The notes beneath the pieces are model-generated. The model saw only the letters and a program-made list of their open reading frames with translations, did no database searches and was not told the origin of the DNA. Position numbers and translations under genes: made by a program. From Desulfopila aestuarii DSM 18488 (GTDB lineage: Bacteria; Desulfobacterota; Desulfobulbia; Desulfobulbales; Desulfocapsaceae), in assembly GCF_900143695.1 (NCBI RefSeq), contig NZ_FRFE01000005.1:62001-126000 (forward strand): a stretch of DNA of 64,000 bases, in the 5' to 3' direction. Within the stretch, counting starts at the first letter, position 1. Each line of letters starts with the position of its first letter. Shown here in pieces: positions 1-8,317 of the stretch.

Positions 1-125
1 ATCCAAGTATAGGTCATGTACGGCGCACACAGCTGCTCTAGAAAAGTGTGTCCGACGAAACCATGCGGAACCGGCAGACCAAGTTTTTCCAGGATGATAG
101 ATATAAATAATATCGGATGTTCCAT
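1..125 (-). CDS. atpB: F0F1 ATP synthase subunit a, N-terminal fragment
   Basis: Only the first 41 codons lie in the window; the gene continues past the left edge. The encoded start (MEHPILFISIILEKLG, then VPHGFVGHTFLEQL) matches the periplasm-facing N-terminus of subunit a, which forms the proton half-channels of the membrane F0 sector. The ATG at 125 has a good AGGAG ribosome site a few bases upstream and lies 7 nt after the atpI stop. The order atpZ-atpI-atpB is the usual start of an F0 operon and supports the call. The catalytic Arg region is outside the window. Confidence 0.85.
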   Translation of the reverse strand, partial: MEHPILFISIILEKLGLPVPHGFVGHTFLEQLCAPYMTYTW

Positions 126-132
126 AACTCCT

Positions 133-555
133 TTACCTCCTCCCACTGAAGTAATAGCGCCTAACAATCTCCACCGCGGTGAATGTAACTGTAAACACTA
201 TCGTTGACAACCCCAAAATAAGCCCAAAAGTGTTGATGGAGCTAAAGCGTATAAGCAAAAGCACAACAACACCTATAATTATGAAACGAATCCAGAACCT
301 GAGCAAGAATCCGCTTTTCCCAAATCTTGCCTTGGCTTCTTTCTCGGTCTTGTCCGGGTTTTCTACCAGCGAATCGAGAAAGCCGGTCAAGTCCCGTTGC
401 GATACCCAAAAACTCAGGATGGCAATCATCCCGCCTGCCAGTACAGACCAGGCGGCGGTCCATGAAAAAAATATCAATGAACCGACTGTCAGGACAGCCA
501 GATAGATCCAGCTGACCACCTGCATTCTCTGCAGGGAAAATATATCCTTGACCAC
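133..555 (-). CDS. atpI: ATP synthase subunit I (AtpI)
   Basis: 140-residue integral membrane protein with four predicted helices at about residues 15-32, 36-52, 85-103 and 107-130, and a charged cytoplasmic loop between helices 2 and 3. This is the size and topology of the AtpI family, which helps assemble the c-ring or supplies Mg2+ to F0; it is not part of the catalytic core. The gene lies between atpZ (19 nt upstream) and atpB (7 nt downstream) on the same strand, so it is almost certainly cotranscribed with both. AtpI sequences diverge strongly, so the name rests on topology plus operon position. Confidence 0.8.
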   Translation of the reverse strand: MVKDIFSLQRMQVVSWIYLAVLTVGSLIFFSWTAAWSVLAGGMIAILSFWVSQRDLTGFLDSLVENPDKTEKEAKARFGKSGFLLRFWIRFIIIGVVVLLLIRFSSINTFGLILGLSTIVFTVTFTAVEIVRRYYFSGRR

Positions 556-574
556 AGTCTCCTCTGCTAACGGC

Positions 575-808
575 TTATTTATCCTTACCCTTATTCTTCC
601 AGAGGATGTCCAGCAGGGTCTTGAAACCGGCAGCTATCCCAAAAGCCAGACCGATAAATGTAAACCATGGAGCAGTGTCGCCCTCAAACACTTTCTGGTC
701 GAGATAGACCCCACCGCCCAAGCCGATAAAGATAGCGGCCACGAAGGTGAATCCAACATTCCCGTATTGAGCCAACAGTTGGATCAACTCTTTTTTCACG
801 CCCGACAT
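575..808 (-). CDS. atpZ: AtpZ/AtpI family small membrane protein
   Basis: 77-residue protein with two membrane helices (about 15-35 and 47-70) separated by a short acidic loop, and a Lys-rich C-terminus. The glycine-rich first helix followed by YLDQKV is typical of the AtpZ family (Pfam ATPase_gene1), which precedes AtpI in F0 operons and has been linked to Ca2+/Mg2+ transport and ATP synthase assembly. The ATG is preceded by AAAGGAGGAG, a strong ribosome site. It is the first gene of the atp group here; a candidate promoter lies just upstream. Confidence 0.8.
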   Translation of the reverse strand: MSGVKKELIQLLAQYGNVGFTFVAAIFIGLGGGVYLDQKVFEGDTAPWFTFIGLAFGIAAGFKTLLDILWKNKGKDK

Positions 809-859
809 CTTTCTCCTCCTTTATGATGAGAGGATAAATCGGTTACAACATAGAAAGTT

Positions 860-888
860 TTGGTAGCATGCCTCCAGAGCAAAGTCAA
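860..888 (-). promoter_or_regulatory. candidate sigma70 promoter for the atp operon
   Basis: On the minus strand TTGACT (883-888) is followed after 17 nt by TACCAA (860-865), with TG one base before the -10. The -35 is 5/6 to consensus and the -10 is weak but of the extended type. It lies about 50 nt upstream of atpZ and just downstream of the hemL stop. Pattern-based only. Confidence 0.35.
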
Positions 889-896
889 CGCATTTT

Positions 897-2189
897 TCAT
901 TTTGCCGACATTTTTTTGAATGACCATTCAGTCATTTCAGCTGCTTTTCCAAGGTCTTTTGCCGAGTGGGCAGCCGAGACAAACATTACCTCAAACTGCG
1001 ATGGGGCAACGTTGATGCCACTTGCCAGCATCTGCTGGTAATGACATGCATAACGCTTTGTGTCGGCTAGCATAGCAGAGTCAAAATCGGTCACCGGTTC
1101 GCTCGTAAAAAAGCCGGTCATAAGTGAGCCCACCCTGTTCAATGTCACAGGAATACCGGTGCGCTCAGCAATCTCCGAAAGTGTTGCGGCAAACTCCGCC
1201 GACTTGCTGTTCAGCTCGTCGTAGAAATTATCCTGTTGCAGCTGTTTCAAGGTGGCAATGCCTGCCGCCATGGCCAACGGATTACCGGAAAGGGTGCCGG
1301 CCTGGTAGACTGGACCGTCTGGTGCGATACAGTTCATGATCTCAGCCTTGCCGCCATAGGCGCCCACAGGCAGACCGCCACCGATAATCTTGCCCAGACA
1401 AGTGAGATCAGGCGTGATCCCGAAATATTGCTGGGCACCGCCATAGGCTAACCGAAAGCCGGTAATAACCTCATCAAAGATCAGCACAATCCCCAACTCA
1501 CTGGTCAGCTGCCGCAAGAGCGCAAGAAAACCCTCAGCAGGCGGCACACAGCCCATGTTGCCGGCAACCGGTTCTATGATGACACAAGCGATATCGAGTG
1601 CCGGATCCCGCAAGGTCTTCTCCAGCACTTCAGGATTGTTGTAAGGAATGGAAACGGTATTCTTGACAATATCTTCTGGAACACCAGGGCTACCTGGAAT
1701 ACCAAGAGTGATCAACCCTGAACCGGCTTTAACCAGAAAAGAATCAGCATGACCGTGATAGCATCCGTCGAATTTGACAACCACTTTTTTACCGGTATAC
1801 CCACGGGCCAGCCTGATGGCGCTCATGGTGGCTTCAGTACCAGAGTTGACAAACCTGACTTTTTCAACAGAGGGTACGGCATCGACAACCATCGAGGCCA
1901 ATTCAATTTCCCGCGGAGTAGAGGCGCCAAAGCTGGTTCCCTGAGCGGCTGCTTCAGTGATTGCTTTTAAAATAAGAGGATTGGCGTGCCCAAGAATCAT
2001 CGGCCCCCAGGAGCAGACAAAGTCGAGATACTCATTGCCATCCACATCCCAGATATGCACGCCTTTCGCCCGCTCGATAAAGACAGGGTCACAGCCCACC
2101 GAACGGCAGGCCCGCACAGGGCTGTTCACTCCGCCAGGGATATACTGTTTTGCAGCAGCAAAGAGTTGAGCCGATTTTGCAGTTTCCAT
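897..2189 (-). CDS. hemL: glutamate-1-semialdehyde 2,1-aminomutase
   Basis: 430 residues. PLP enzyme converting glutamate-1-semialdehyde to 5-aminolevulinate in the C5 haem/sirohaem/cobamide pathway. It starts [20 protein letters not shown] and carries the family signatures [29 protein letters not shown], a substrate-loop [10 protein letters not shown], and [10 protein letters not shown] with the Schiff-base lysine. The reading frame is open upstream to 2273, but the ATG at 2189 has an AAGGAG site at good spacing and matches the family length. It is monocistronic here, with divergent trxA upstream. Tetrapyrrole supply matters in this organism because DsrAB carries sirohaem. Confidence 0.97.
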   Translation of the reverse strand: METAKSAQLFAAAKQYIPGGVNSPVRACRSVGCDPVFIERAKGVHIWDVDGNEYLDFVCSWGPMILGHANPLILKAITEAAAQGTSFGASTPREIELASMVVDAVPSVEKVRFVNSGTEATMSAIRLARGYTGKKVVVKFDGCYHGHADSFLVKAGSGLITLGIPGSPGVPEDIVKNTVSIPYNNPEVLEKTLRDPALDIACVIIEPVAGNMGCVPPAEGFLALLRQLTSELGIVLIFDEVITGFRLAYGGAQQYFGITPDLTCLGKIIGGGLPVGAYGGKAEIMNCIAPDGPVYQAGTLSGNPLAMAAGIATLKQLQQDNFYDELNSKSAEFAATLSEIAERTGIPVTLNRVGSLMTGFFTSEPVTDFDSAMLADTKRYACHYQQMLASGINVAPSQFEVMFVSAAHSAKDLGKAAEMTEWSFKKMSAK

Positions 2190-2561
2190 TAATGCTCCTT
2201 TATATAGAAATACGAGTGAGACCAATCTGTTTCCGGAATGTACGACATGGGCACTGCACGTCTTGCCCAACACAATATCGTTACTTTTTCGGTGTCGTCC
2301 CGGCCATGAATGCGAGCTGAATATAGCATGGAGGAGTTTTCATTGTCAAACATACTGGCACTTGATTTCTGATCATTCGTGCACAGAATAAACAGTCGAT
2401 TCGATGAATGAAAAAGCCCGGTACAACCGACCAACATTTTGCTTGTCAGCGACAAAAGCACCATGTAAACTGGACCCTGACTCCATAGTGTTCTACATTA
2501 GAAGAACTACATTCACTCTATATATACGACCTCTCGTCAACAATTCAGAAAGGAGCATATA
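2190..2561. other. intergenic region between divergent hemL and trxA
   Basis: 372 bases without a convincing gene. A plus-strand promoter candidate for trxA is listed separately. Short open frames here have no family resemblance or ribosome site. No tRNA or riboswitch pattern was recognised. Confidence 0.5.
2443..2471 (+). promoter_or_regulatory. candidate sigma70 promoter for trxA
   Basis: TTGTCA (2443-2448), 17-nt spacer, then TAAACT (2466-2471), about 90 nt upstream of the trxA start. The -35 matches 5/6 and the -10 matches 4/6. Pattern-based only. Confidence 0.35.
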
Positions 2562-2888
2562 ATGGCAAGCGATAAAGTACAGCAGGTAAATGACGCTGAA
2601 TTCGATACCCTGATCAGTGCAGATCAACCGACACTCGTTGATTTCTGGGCCCCCTGGTGCGGGCCATGCAAAGCTATCGGCCCGGTCATTGAAGACCTTG
2701 CAGATGAATACGCAGGAAAAGTCACCATTGCGAAGATGAATGTTGACGACAACCCTGTTACACCCGGCAAGTTTGGCATCCGCGCCATCCCGACCCTGAT
2801 TATGTTTAAAAATGGCGAGGTCGTTGATCAGATCACTGGTGCAGTCGGTAAGGCTCAACTTTCCGACCTCATCAACAAAGCCCTGTAA
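2562..2888 (+). CDS. trxA: thioredoxin
   Basis: 108-residue cytoplasmic thioredoxin. The active site WCGPCK has the redox cysteines at residues 33 and 36, and the cis-proline loop RAIPT is present. The whole protein is one thioredoxin fold of classical length. An AGAAAGGAG site lies 8 nt before the ATG. It is followed by a strong hairpin with a U-rich tail and then by its reductase trxB, so the pair forms an NADPH- or ferredoxin-driven disulfide-reducing system. In sulfate reducers such a system may also feed assimilatory sulfur enzymes (inference). Confidence 0.97.
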   Translation: MASDKVQQVNDAEFDTLISADQPTLVDFWAPWCGPCKAIGPVIEDLADEYAGKVTIAKMNVDDNPVTPGKFGIRAIPTLIMFKNGEVVDQITGAVGKAQLSDLINKAL

Positions 2889-2901
2889 GCACAATTCACA
2901 T

Positions 2902-2960
2902 ACGCTGTCATTTGCAACTGCTCACTAAAACGCAGCCGGATGACAGCGTTTTCTTCTTTT
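2902..2960 (+). terminator. rho-independent terminator/attenuator between trxA and trxB
   Basis: ACGCTGTCAT (2902-2911) pairs perfectly with ATGACAGCGT (2940-2949) and is followed by a T-rich tail to 2960. A smaller CTGC/GCAG hairpin lies in the loop. It would end most trxA transcripts and leave trxB to read-through or its own promoter. The right arm covers the ATG at 2940, which argues against that codon as the trxB start. Confidence 0.75.
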
Positions 2961-2978
2961 ACTTCCAAGCAGATAATC

Positions 2979-3935
2979 ATGCTAAAAGAACACTACGAGC
3001 TCGTTATCCTGGGTGGCGGTCCAGCCGGGCTCTCCGCTGGGCTGTACGCCGCACGAGCGCGACTTGACCACGTCATCATCGAAAAAGGCGCACCTGGCGG
3101 ACAGGTACTCAATACAGACTGGGTGGACAACTACCCCGGTTTCCCCGAGGGTCTATCCGGATTCGATCTGGCCGAGAAGATGACCGCCCACGCCAAACGA
3201 TTCGATGTCAATATCCAGTACGGCGAGGTGAGCTGCCTGGATCTGGAAGACGAACACAACAAGATTCTGCGCATGGCTGACGGCAGTGAAATCCGCTGCG
3301 ATGCTCTTATTATCTGCACCGGCGCGCGACCCAATACGATTAATGTCCCAGGCGAAGTCGATTTCCGGGGAAAAGGTGTCTCCTACTGCGGCACCTGTGA
3401 TGCACCCTTCTATCGGAACGTACCGGTGGCCGTCGTCGGCGGCGGTGACACTGCCGTTGAAGAGGCCCATTACCTTACCCGTTTTGCCAGCAAGGTCTAT
3501 GTCATCCATCGCCGCGATGAACTGCGGGCAACCAGAATCATTCAGGAAACAGCCTTAGCCAATGAGAAGATCGAATTCGTCTGGAACTCCAGAGTCACCG
3601 CTATTGAAGGCGACACCAGAGGAGTGAAGGATGTGAAACTGGTCGATAACGACGGCAATACGTCTTCCCTGTCGGTGGAGGGCATCTTTATCCTGATTGG
3701 CATTACACCGAACAATAGCTGCATGCCGCTTGAGCGGCTCAAGGCCGACCAGTGGGGTTTCATCCCGGTCGATGGAGAGTGCCGCACCGCTATCCCGGGG
3801 GTCATGGCCGCCGGAGATATTGTCAGCAAGAACGTGCGTCAGGTGGTTAATGCCGCCGGTGAAGGAGCAGTCGCCATGCTTGCTGCTGAAGCATACCTCA
3901 ATAGAATGAAAGAACAACCCGGTAATACCGCATGA
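2979..3935 (+). CDS. trxB: thioredoxin-disulfide reductase
   Basis: 318 residues. FAD enzyme that reduces TrxA. It shows the N-terminal FAD motif LGGGPAG, a redox pair CGTC at residues 137-140 (YCGTCDAPF), the second nucleotide motif VVGGGDTAVEEA followed by HRRDELRA (basic residues typical of NADPH binding), and the C-terminal AAGDI motif. The ATG at 2979 is preferred to the in-frame ATG at 2940, because 2940 lies inside the upstream terminator stem and family members begin a few residues before the YELVILGGG strand. The stop overlaps the bamD start by 4 nt. Confidence 0.95.
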   Translation: MLKEHYELVILGGGPAGLSAGLYAARARLDHVIIEKGAPGGQVLNTDWVDNYPGFPEGLSGFDLAEKMTAHAKRFDVNIQYGEVSCLDLEDEHNKILRMADGSEIRCDALIICTGARPNTINVPGEVDFRGKGVSYCGTCDAPFYRNVPVAVVGGGDTAVEEAHYLTRFASKVYVIHRRDELRATRIIQETALANEKIEFVWNSRVTAIEGDTRGVKDVKLVDNDGNTSSLSVEGIFILIGITPNNSCMPLERLKADQWGFIPVDGECRTAIPGVMAAGDIVSKNVRQVVNAAGEGAVAMLAAEAYLNRMKEQPGNTA

Positions 3936-4705
3936 ATTGCAAAACGCACACATTACGGCAGCATCTCTCTTTTCCGCTCACTGGTATTCTTCTCGCCGGT
4001 CTGCTTGTTCTTGGCGGCTGCAACAACCTGCCCGCTTTTCTCGACTTTAGAACCGGCGCCGACATCGATGTAGAGGCTCCGGCCCGGACCCTCGCCGCTC
4101 AGGGCATGGATGACTACAACGTTGGAAAATATTTTTCTGCCCTGGAATATTTTGATGAAATCCTCGATCGCTATCCATTTAGCGCCGAGGCAACCCTTGC
4201 CGAGCTGAAAGCAGCCGACTGCAACTATTTCATGGAACGGTACGTGGAAGCGTTCACTCTCTATAAGCAGTTTGAGGAGCGTCACCCCACCAACGAAGCG
4301 ATCCCGTATGTCATGTACCAAAAAGCCATGACTCATTATAAACGAATGGACCGGGTTGACCGTGATACAACAGGCGCCATCGAGGCAATCAAGCTGTTTG
4401 ACCAGCTACAACGGGCGTATCCAGATTCACCTTACGCCACCGAGGCTGTTGTCCGGATGAAGGAAGCAAACGAATTTCTTGCCGACCATGAGTATGCCGT
4501 AGTCCAGTTTTATGTGCGCACGGAAAAATACAGTCAGGCGGAAAAACGGCTTAACTATATCCTCGCCATGTATCCCGAAACCAAGATCGTGCCCCAGGCA
4601 AAAGTACTGCTTGCCCAGCTGCAAGAGGGCAACCCGCCTGACGCTGGAATCAAGGAATGGCTGCCAAGCCTGCCAAAAATCGGCTGGCCGGAACTGGAAG
4701 AGTAA
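3932..4705 (+). CDS. bamD: outer membrane assembly lipoprotein BamD
   Basis: 257 residues. Lipoprotein of the BAM complex that inserts beta-barrel proteins into the outer membrane. A signal peptide ends in the lipobox LVLGGC, giving lipidated Cys30. The rest is a TPR-like helical solenoid with the repeated pattern ALEYFDEILDRYPFS / FTLYKQFEERHPTN / EAIKLFDQLQRAYPDSPY / AEKRLNYILAMYPETK, characteristic of BamD/YfiO. It starts at an ATGA overlap with trxB, so it is translationally coupled. It marks the host as diderm. Confidence 0.92.
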   Translation: MNCKTHTLRQHLSFPLTGILLAGLLVLGGCNNLPAFLDFRTGADIDVEAPARTLAAQGMDDYNVGKYFSALEYFDEILDRYPFSAEATLAELKAADCNYFMERYVEAFTLYKQFEERHPTNEAIPYVMYQKAMTHYKRMDRVDRDTTGAIEAIKLFDQLQRAYPDSPYATEAVVRMKEANEFLADHEYAVVQFYVRTEKYSQAEKRLNYILAMYPETKIVPQAKVLLAQLQEGNPPDAGIKEWLPSLPKIGWPELEE

Positions 4706-4737
4706 CCCTCTCTCTTTGAATTCAATGGTTCAAAAAA

Positions 4738-4776
4738 AACAGGCCCGACCGTCATCACGGCAGGGCCTGTTCTTTT
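4738..4776 (+). terminator. rho-independent terminator, possibly bidirectional
   Basis: AACAGGCCC (4738-4746) pairs with GGGCCTGTT (4763-4771), followed by CTTTT and preceded by an A8 tract. It lies between the converging bamD and NIL-ferredoxin genes and could serve both strands. Confidence 0.85.
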
Positions 4777-4791
4777 GTAAAAGCGGGGTTA

Positions 4792-5238
4792 TCATGCCAT
4801 AGTCTCTTCCGGCAACACCCAATCACGATCAATCGCCAACTCCATTGCCCGTACCGGACAGATCGGTACACAGAGACTGCAGCCGGTACATTTTTCTGCA
4901 TCAAATATCACTTCCATTTCAGGCCGACGCAGATATAAAGCCCCAACAGGGCAGATACCGGTACACGCACCGCACTGGAAGCAGATATCATCGTCCCGGC
5001 GGATACGTGTTGCCAGCCGCTCGGTTTTCACACCCAGACTCTTTAGAAAGGTCAGTCCGGCTTCGACACTGGCCTTGTTACTGCCCTTGAGTTCAAGGAT
5101 CATCACGCCTTCCCGCTGCAGCAGGATATCAGCCTTGAGGATATTAAACTCAATGTCATATTCCTTGACTAGTTTGTAAATAAACGGTTTGTCACTGGTA
5201 TCCTTAGGAAAACGTAAGATATATATCTGGGTGTACAC
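4792..5238 (-). CDS. NIL domain / 4Fe-4S ferredoxin protein
   Basis: 148 residues from the preferred GTG. The N-terminal half is a NIL (ACT-like) domain (RFPKDTSDKPFIYKLVKEYD, then FNILKADI). The C-terminal half is an 8Fe ferredoxin with CFQCGACTGICP and CTGCSLCVPICP. The frame is open to 5388, with ATG at 5304 as another option; the GTG at 5238 starts just before the conserved first strand and has a GAGG-like site upstream. The family is known from anaerobes; in methanogens and some sulfate reducers NIL-ferredoxins act with COG1900 proteins in homocysteine synthesis from aspartate semialdehyde. No COG1900 gene is seen here, so that role is only a suggestion. Confidence 0.85.
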   Translation of the reverse strand: MYTQIYILRFPKDTSDKPFIYKLVKEYDIEFNILKADILLQREGVMILELKGSNKASVEAGLTFLKSLGVKTERLATRIRRDDDICFQCGACTGICPVGALYLRRPEMEVIFDAEKCTGCSLCVPICPVRAMELAIDRDWVLPEETMA

Positions 5239-5344
5239 GCGCTCTTGCCTCACATGATGAATTTTCAGTTGCAACGATCCTGGCGTCCATACCGGTAATG
5301 CCATCTGGGCGTAGCGCTCTATCAGGCAGCATGGATTGTCCTGG

Positions 5345-5965
5345 CTATTTTGTCTCGTCAAGCCGTGTGCTTCCAGAATGTTCGGCACCTGTTCTGGCCA
5401 GAAAACAATCGAGACGGTCTATAAGGTACTCAAGTGAAGCGTCGGTATCAAGCTCTAGCAACATTCGGTGCTGGATTTCCGTCGGATTTTCAAATTTTGT
5501 CAGCTGATGCAGATACACATCCAGATCTCCATCGGACACAGACATCGGATCGGCACGGCGTATTCCCAATCGCGAACGAGTAACATGTTCATTGCAGTGA
5601 CAGAAAATAAAGAACATTGAGGCACGGCCATGAAAACGCTCGACCAGCTGCCTTCGATCACTTGCGCGCTGAAAAGATCCGTCCAAAACGACACAGGATG
5701 AGGAAGGGTCGGCTAGCGCCTTCTCAGTAAGATCCAGCAGCTGCTCATATGTTCTACGGGTTAATTCTGGCGTATATATTCCCTTATCAATACCTTTTTC
5801 GGTCAGTTGTCGGCTATTCGTTTTGATAATGTATTCCTTTCTCACCACATCGGTATTCAATCGCTGACAGCCATGATTCTGAGCCCAGGCCGTTGACAGA
5901 TAGCTCTTGCCGGAACCGGTCATACCGAAAAAAACGAGAATGCGCTTTTGTTGCATTGCTTTCAT
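5345..5965 (-). CDS. P-loop nucleotide kinase-like AAA ATPase (COG0645 type)
   Basis: 206 residues from the ATG at 5965. A Walker A motif GMTGSGKS is at residues 14-21, followed by a helix/strand pattern of small-molecule kinases and VVLDGSFQ as a Walker-B-like strand; an arginine-rich segment (RSRLGIRRADP) resembles a lid. This is the C-terminal half of the bifunctional aminoglycoside-phosphotransferase/ATP-binding proteins known in other bacteria. Here it is a separate gene whose ATG overlaps the stop of the phosphotransferase gene by one base (TGATG). The natural substrate is unknown; true drug resistance is unlikely from sequence alone. Confidence 0.8.
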   Translation of the reverse strand: MKAMQQKRILVFFGMTGSGKSYLSTAWAQNHGCQRLNTDVVRKEYIIKTNSRQLTEKGIDKGIYTPELTRRTYEQLLDLTEKALADPSSSCVVLDGSFQRASDRRQLVERFHGRASMFFIFCHCNEHVTRSRLGIRRADPMSVSDGDLDVYLHQLTKFENPTEIQHRMLLELDTDASLEYLIDRLDCFLARTGAEHSGSTRLDETK

Positions 5966-6978
5966 CACGCCATCGTATATTTTTCCGCTAACTGAAAATA
6001 GTGTTGTGCCATTTTCAAAGCCGCGGATTTTTCGTCCAGCCCAACAGCCTGATCGGCAGCAGTAAGCAGCCCGATCTTGCCACGGACATAGGCCCGGTAA
6101 CACTTATAAAAATCGAGCATTTCCCGAAGACCTTCATCTCCTGAGCAGGAGATATAACGATCGACGAAAAAGTTACTGAGATCTAGAAGGTTATGAAAAT
6201 CAAGATCCATGGCAAGAAAGGCCACGTCCGCAGCGATATCGGTGCAGCGCAGGCTTTCGTTAAATTCGATACAGTCAAAAATGGCGATCTCATCCGTCAG
6301 GCAGATATTGGCGGAATGCAGATCACCATGACAGTCCCTCACTTTGCCTTGTCTTACCCTTTTATCAAAAAGCTCATGGTTTTGCAGAAAGCTTTCAGCA
6401 AAATTTTGGATACGGATAAACTGGGCTTCACTCAGAGCTTTACCACCAACAAATGAGCTGGTTTCGGTGAAATTGTCACGAATGTTCCGAGCGACAGCAT
6501 GTACATCACCATAGCCGGAGGCAACGGGAACAATGGGAACACTGTCGTAAAAGACAACCAGCCTGTCGACAATTTTGGCTAGGTGGTTGCGTGTAAGATG
6601 ACTACCCGCAATCACCCGATCCATCATCAGCGTGGCTGGCAACCTGCGCATCTTTACTCCATACTCGATTGGCTCCCCATCCCCTTCAAGCTGAAACAGA
6701 TCACCTTTACGGCATAAGGTCACAACTCCCAGATACATATCTGGGCAGAGCCTGCGGTTAAGGCGCACTTCTTCTTCGCAAAAGTAACCGCGTTTCTCCA
6801 ACGTGGAAAAATCGACAAACCCGAGGTTCACTGTTTTTTTCCATTTATAGACATATGCTCCGGCAAAAATCAGGTAGGACACATGGGTCTGAATAAAGCT
6901 AACGGTATCAACGGGGTGCAGGTAACTCGCTGGTTGCAACAAATGCTGAATATATCCAGGTAACAGTGCTTGGTGCAT
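5965..6978 (-). CDS. APH-like phosphotransferase (COG2187 type)
   Basis: 337 residues with an aminoglycoside-phosphotransferase/protein-kinase-like fold. Visible motifs are a probable nucleotide-binding Lys in AYVYKWKK (about residue 45), the catalytic loop CHGDLHSANICL (HGD at 217-219, Asn at 224), and the metal-binding strand IFDCIEFNE (Asp235). It belongs to the COG2187 family, usually fused to a COG0645 P-loop domain; in this genome the two are adjacent genes joined by a TGATG overlap. The substrate is unknown. A divergent promoter region separates it from larB. Confidence 0.8.
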   Translation of the reverse strand: MHQALLPGYIQHLLQPASYLHPVDTVSFIQTHVSYLIFAGAYVYKWKKTVNLGFVDFSTLEKRGYFCEEEVRLNRRLCPDMYLGVVTLCRKGDLFQLEGDGEPIEYGVKMRRLPATLMMDRVIAGSHLTRNHLAKIVDRLVVFYDSVPIVPVASGYGDVHAVARNIRDNFTETSSFVGGKALSEAQFIRIQNFAESFLQNHELFDKRVRQGKVRDCHGDLHSANICLTDEIAIFDCIEFNESLRCTDIAADVAFLAMDLDFHNLLDLSNFFVDRYISCSGDEGLREMLDFYKCYRAYVRGKIGLLTAADQAVGLDEKSAALKMAQHYFQLAEKYTMA

Positions 6979-7253
6979 CGGTCGTCCTCCTGATCACGGT
7001 ATCGGTTATCAGAACTCCGAGGAACTACGGTACTCAGCGTTGATAAAAATCGTGTCCTAAGTCCTTCGACTGGAAGACTCGATTATCCTGGCCGCAGCAA
7101 CTCCATGCACACGTTCTTTTCTTATGGTAGCAGAACCATCTTTTGCCGTAAACGGTGACATTCTCTTTACCTTGCCAACCGATCGTGCTACCCTCTCATC
7201 TGATCGTAAACAGGTCAAATTGAAACAGCAACTTCCAATTTCAACAACTATTT

Positions 7254-8009
7254 ATGGATAAATCTAAGCTCAGCCATCTTTTAACGCAGGTGCAGAAAGG
7301 CAACTGTTCGGTAGACGAGGCCCTTGCCCATCTTCAGCACTTCCCTGCGGAGTCTATGACAAATGCCTGCATCGACCATCAGCGCTCTCTTCGAACCGGC
7401 ATCCCCGAGGTTATCTATGGTGCCTCCAAGACCGCGGAACAGGTGATAGATATTGCCAGCGCCATGTTGAAACACAATAATCCGGTACTGGCCACCCGCA
7501 TCAACCAAGAAAAAGCCGAGCACATTCTCCGAGTGTTACCCGAATTTCGGTACAGCAACGATGCACAGATGCTCCACTTTCGCCCGACCATGTTTGAACC
7601 GTCCAAACGAAGAGGCACCGTTCTGGTGATCTGCGCCGGGACTTCCGACGTGCCAGTAGCGGAGGAAGCAAGCCTTACCGCCCATTGTCTCGGTAACCCG
7701 GTCAATCGCCTCTACGATGTGGGTGTGGCAGGTCTGCATCGCCTCTTCAACAGACAGGATGAGCTTCGTAGTGCCACTGTTATTATTGTAGCGGCCGGCA
7801 TGGAAGGTGCGCTGCCAAGCGTGGTGGGAGGCATGGTCTCCTGCCCGGTCATCGCGGTTCCGACCTCGGTCGGCTACGGTGCCAGCTTTGGCGGAATTGC
7901 CGCACTCCTCGGCATGCTGAACAGTTGCGCTCCTGGCGTCGCCGTGGTCAACATCGACAATGGATTCGGAGCCGCCTGCATGGCGGACGCCATCAATCGA
8001 CTGGAGTGA
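7254..8009 (+). CDS. larB: nickel-pincer cofactor biosynthesis protein LarB
   Basis: 251 residues. LarB carboxylates the pyridinium ring of nicotinic acid adenine dinucleotide and hydrolyses the phosphoanhydride, the first step towards the nickel pincer nucleotide of LarA-type racemases. The C-terminal two thirds is a PurE-like domain with [15 protein letters not shown] (about 125-139), [14 protein letters not shown] and [10 protein letters not shown], as in LarB. The N-terminal part is the short helical region typical of this family. larC, larE and larA are not in the window. The gene stands alone between divergent and downstream units. Confidence 0.92.
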   Translation: MDKSKLSHLLTQVQKGNCSVDEALAHLQHFPAESMTNACIDHQRSLRTGIPEVIYGASKTAEQVIDIASAMLKHNNPVLATRINQEKAEHILRVLPEFRYSNDAQMLHFRPTMFEPSKRRGTVLVICAGTSDVPVAEEASLTAHCLGNPVNRLYDVGVAGLHRLFNRQDELRSATVIIVAAGMEGALPSVVGGMVSCPVIAVPTSVGYGASFGGIAALLGMLNSCAPGVAVVNIDNGFGAACMADAINRLE

Positions 8010-8317
8010 TACGCGTAGCAACATGCTCGTCAATTGGTTCTCAGATAGTGACCAAAACCTACGACAGGTACGACCTCATGTAAATATTATCGTCATGATC
8101 TTGCAAGATTCAATGATCACGTTATAATCGCTAGGTTCGTCACCTGCCTTTCGCTGACGGCATCGCATCAATAATTCTACGTGGCCGGTTTCGCCACATG
8201 GCGCCTTAACCGACCATTCGGCATGGCAACACATTAAATTCGCGTCTTTCGTCCCCTTGATTTCGGGACTTCTCGCGAGACTGTTAATTTTTGTAGAGAA
8301 AACCTTCGGGGCTATAA
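8010..8317. other. intergenic region upstream of secDF
   Basis: 308 bases without a gene. It holds a strong promoter candidate (8101-8128) and a leader of about 180 nt with several short self-complementary stretches, for example GTCCC/GGGAC around 8251-8270 and the palindrome TCTCGCGAGA near 8273. Only 3-5-codon open frames occur in the leader, so no VemP-like arrest peptide can be claimed. Confidence 0.5.
8101..8128 (+). promoter_or_regulatory. candidate sigma70 promoter for secDF
   Basis: TTGCAA (8101-8106), 16-nt spacer, perfect TATAAT (8123-8128). It would give a leader of about 180 nt before the secDF ATG. Confidence 0.5.

Noticed and set aside
2940-2981. trxB start at the ATG at 2940
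   Set aside because: This ATG lies in the right arm of the upstream terminator, and the added 13 residues are not typical of TrxB.
5239-5388. Longer NIL-ferredoxin starting at 5388
   Set aside because: It would overlap the P-loop kinase gene by 44 nt and adds residues that are absent from the family.
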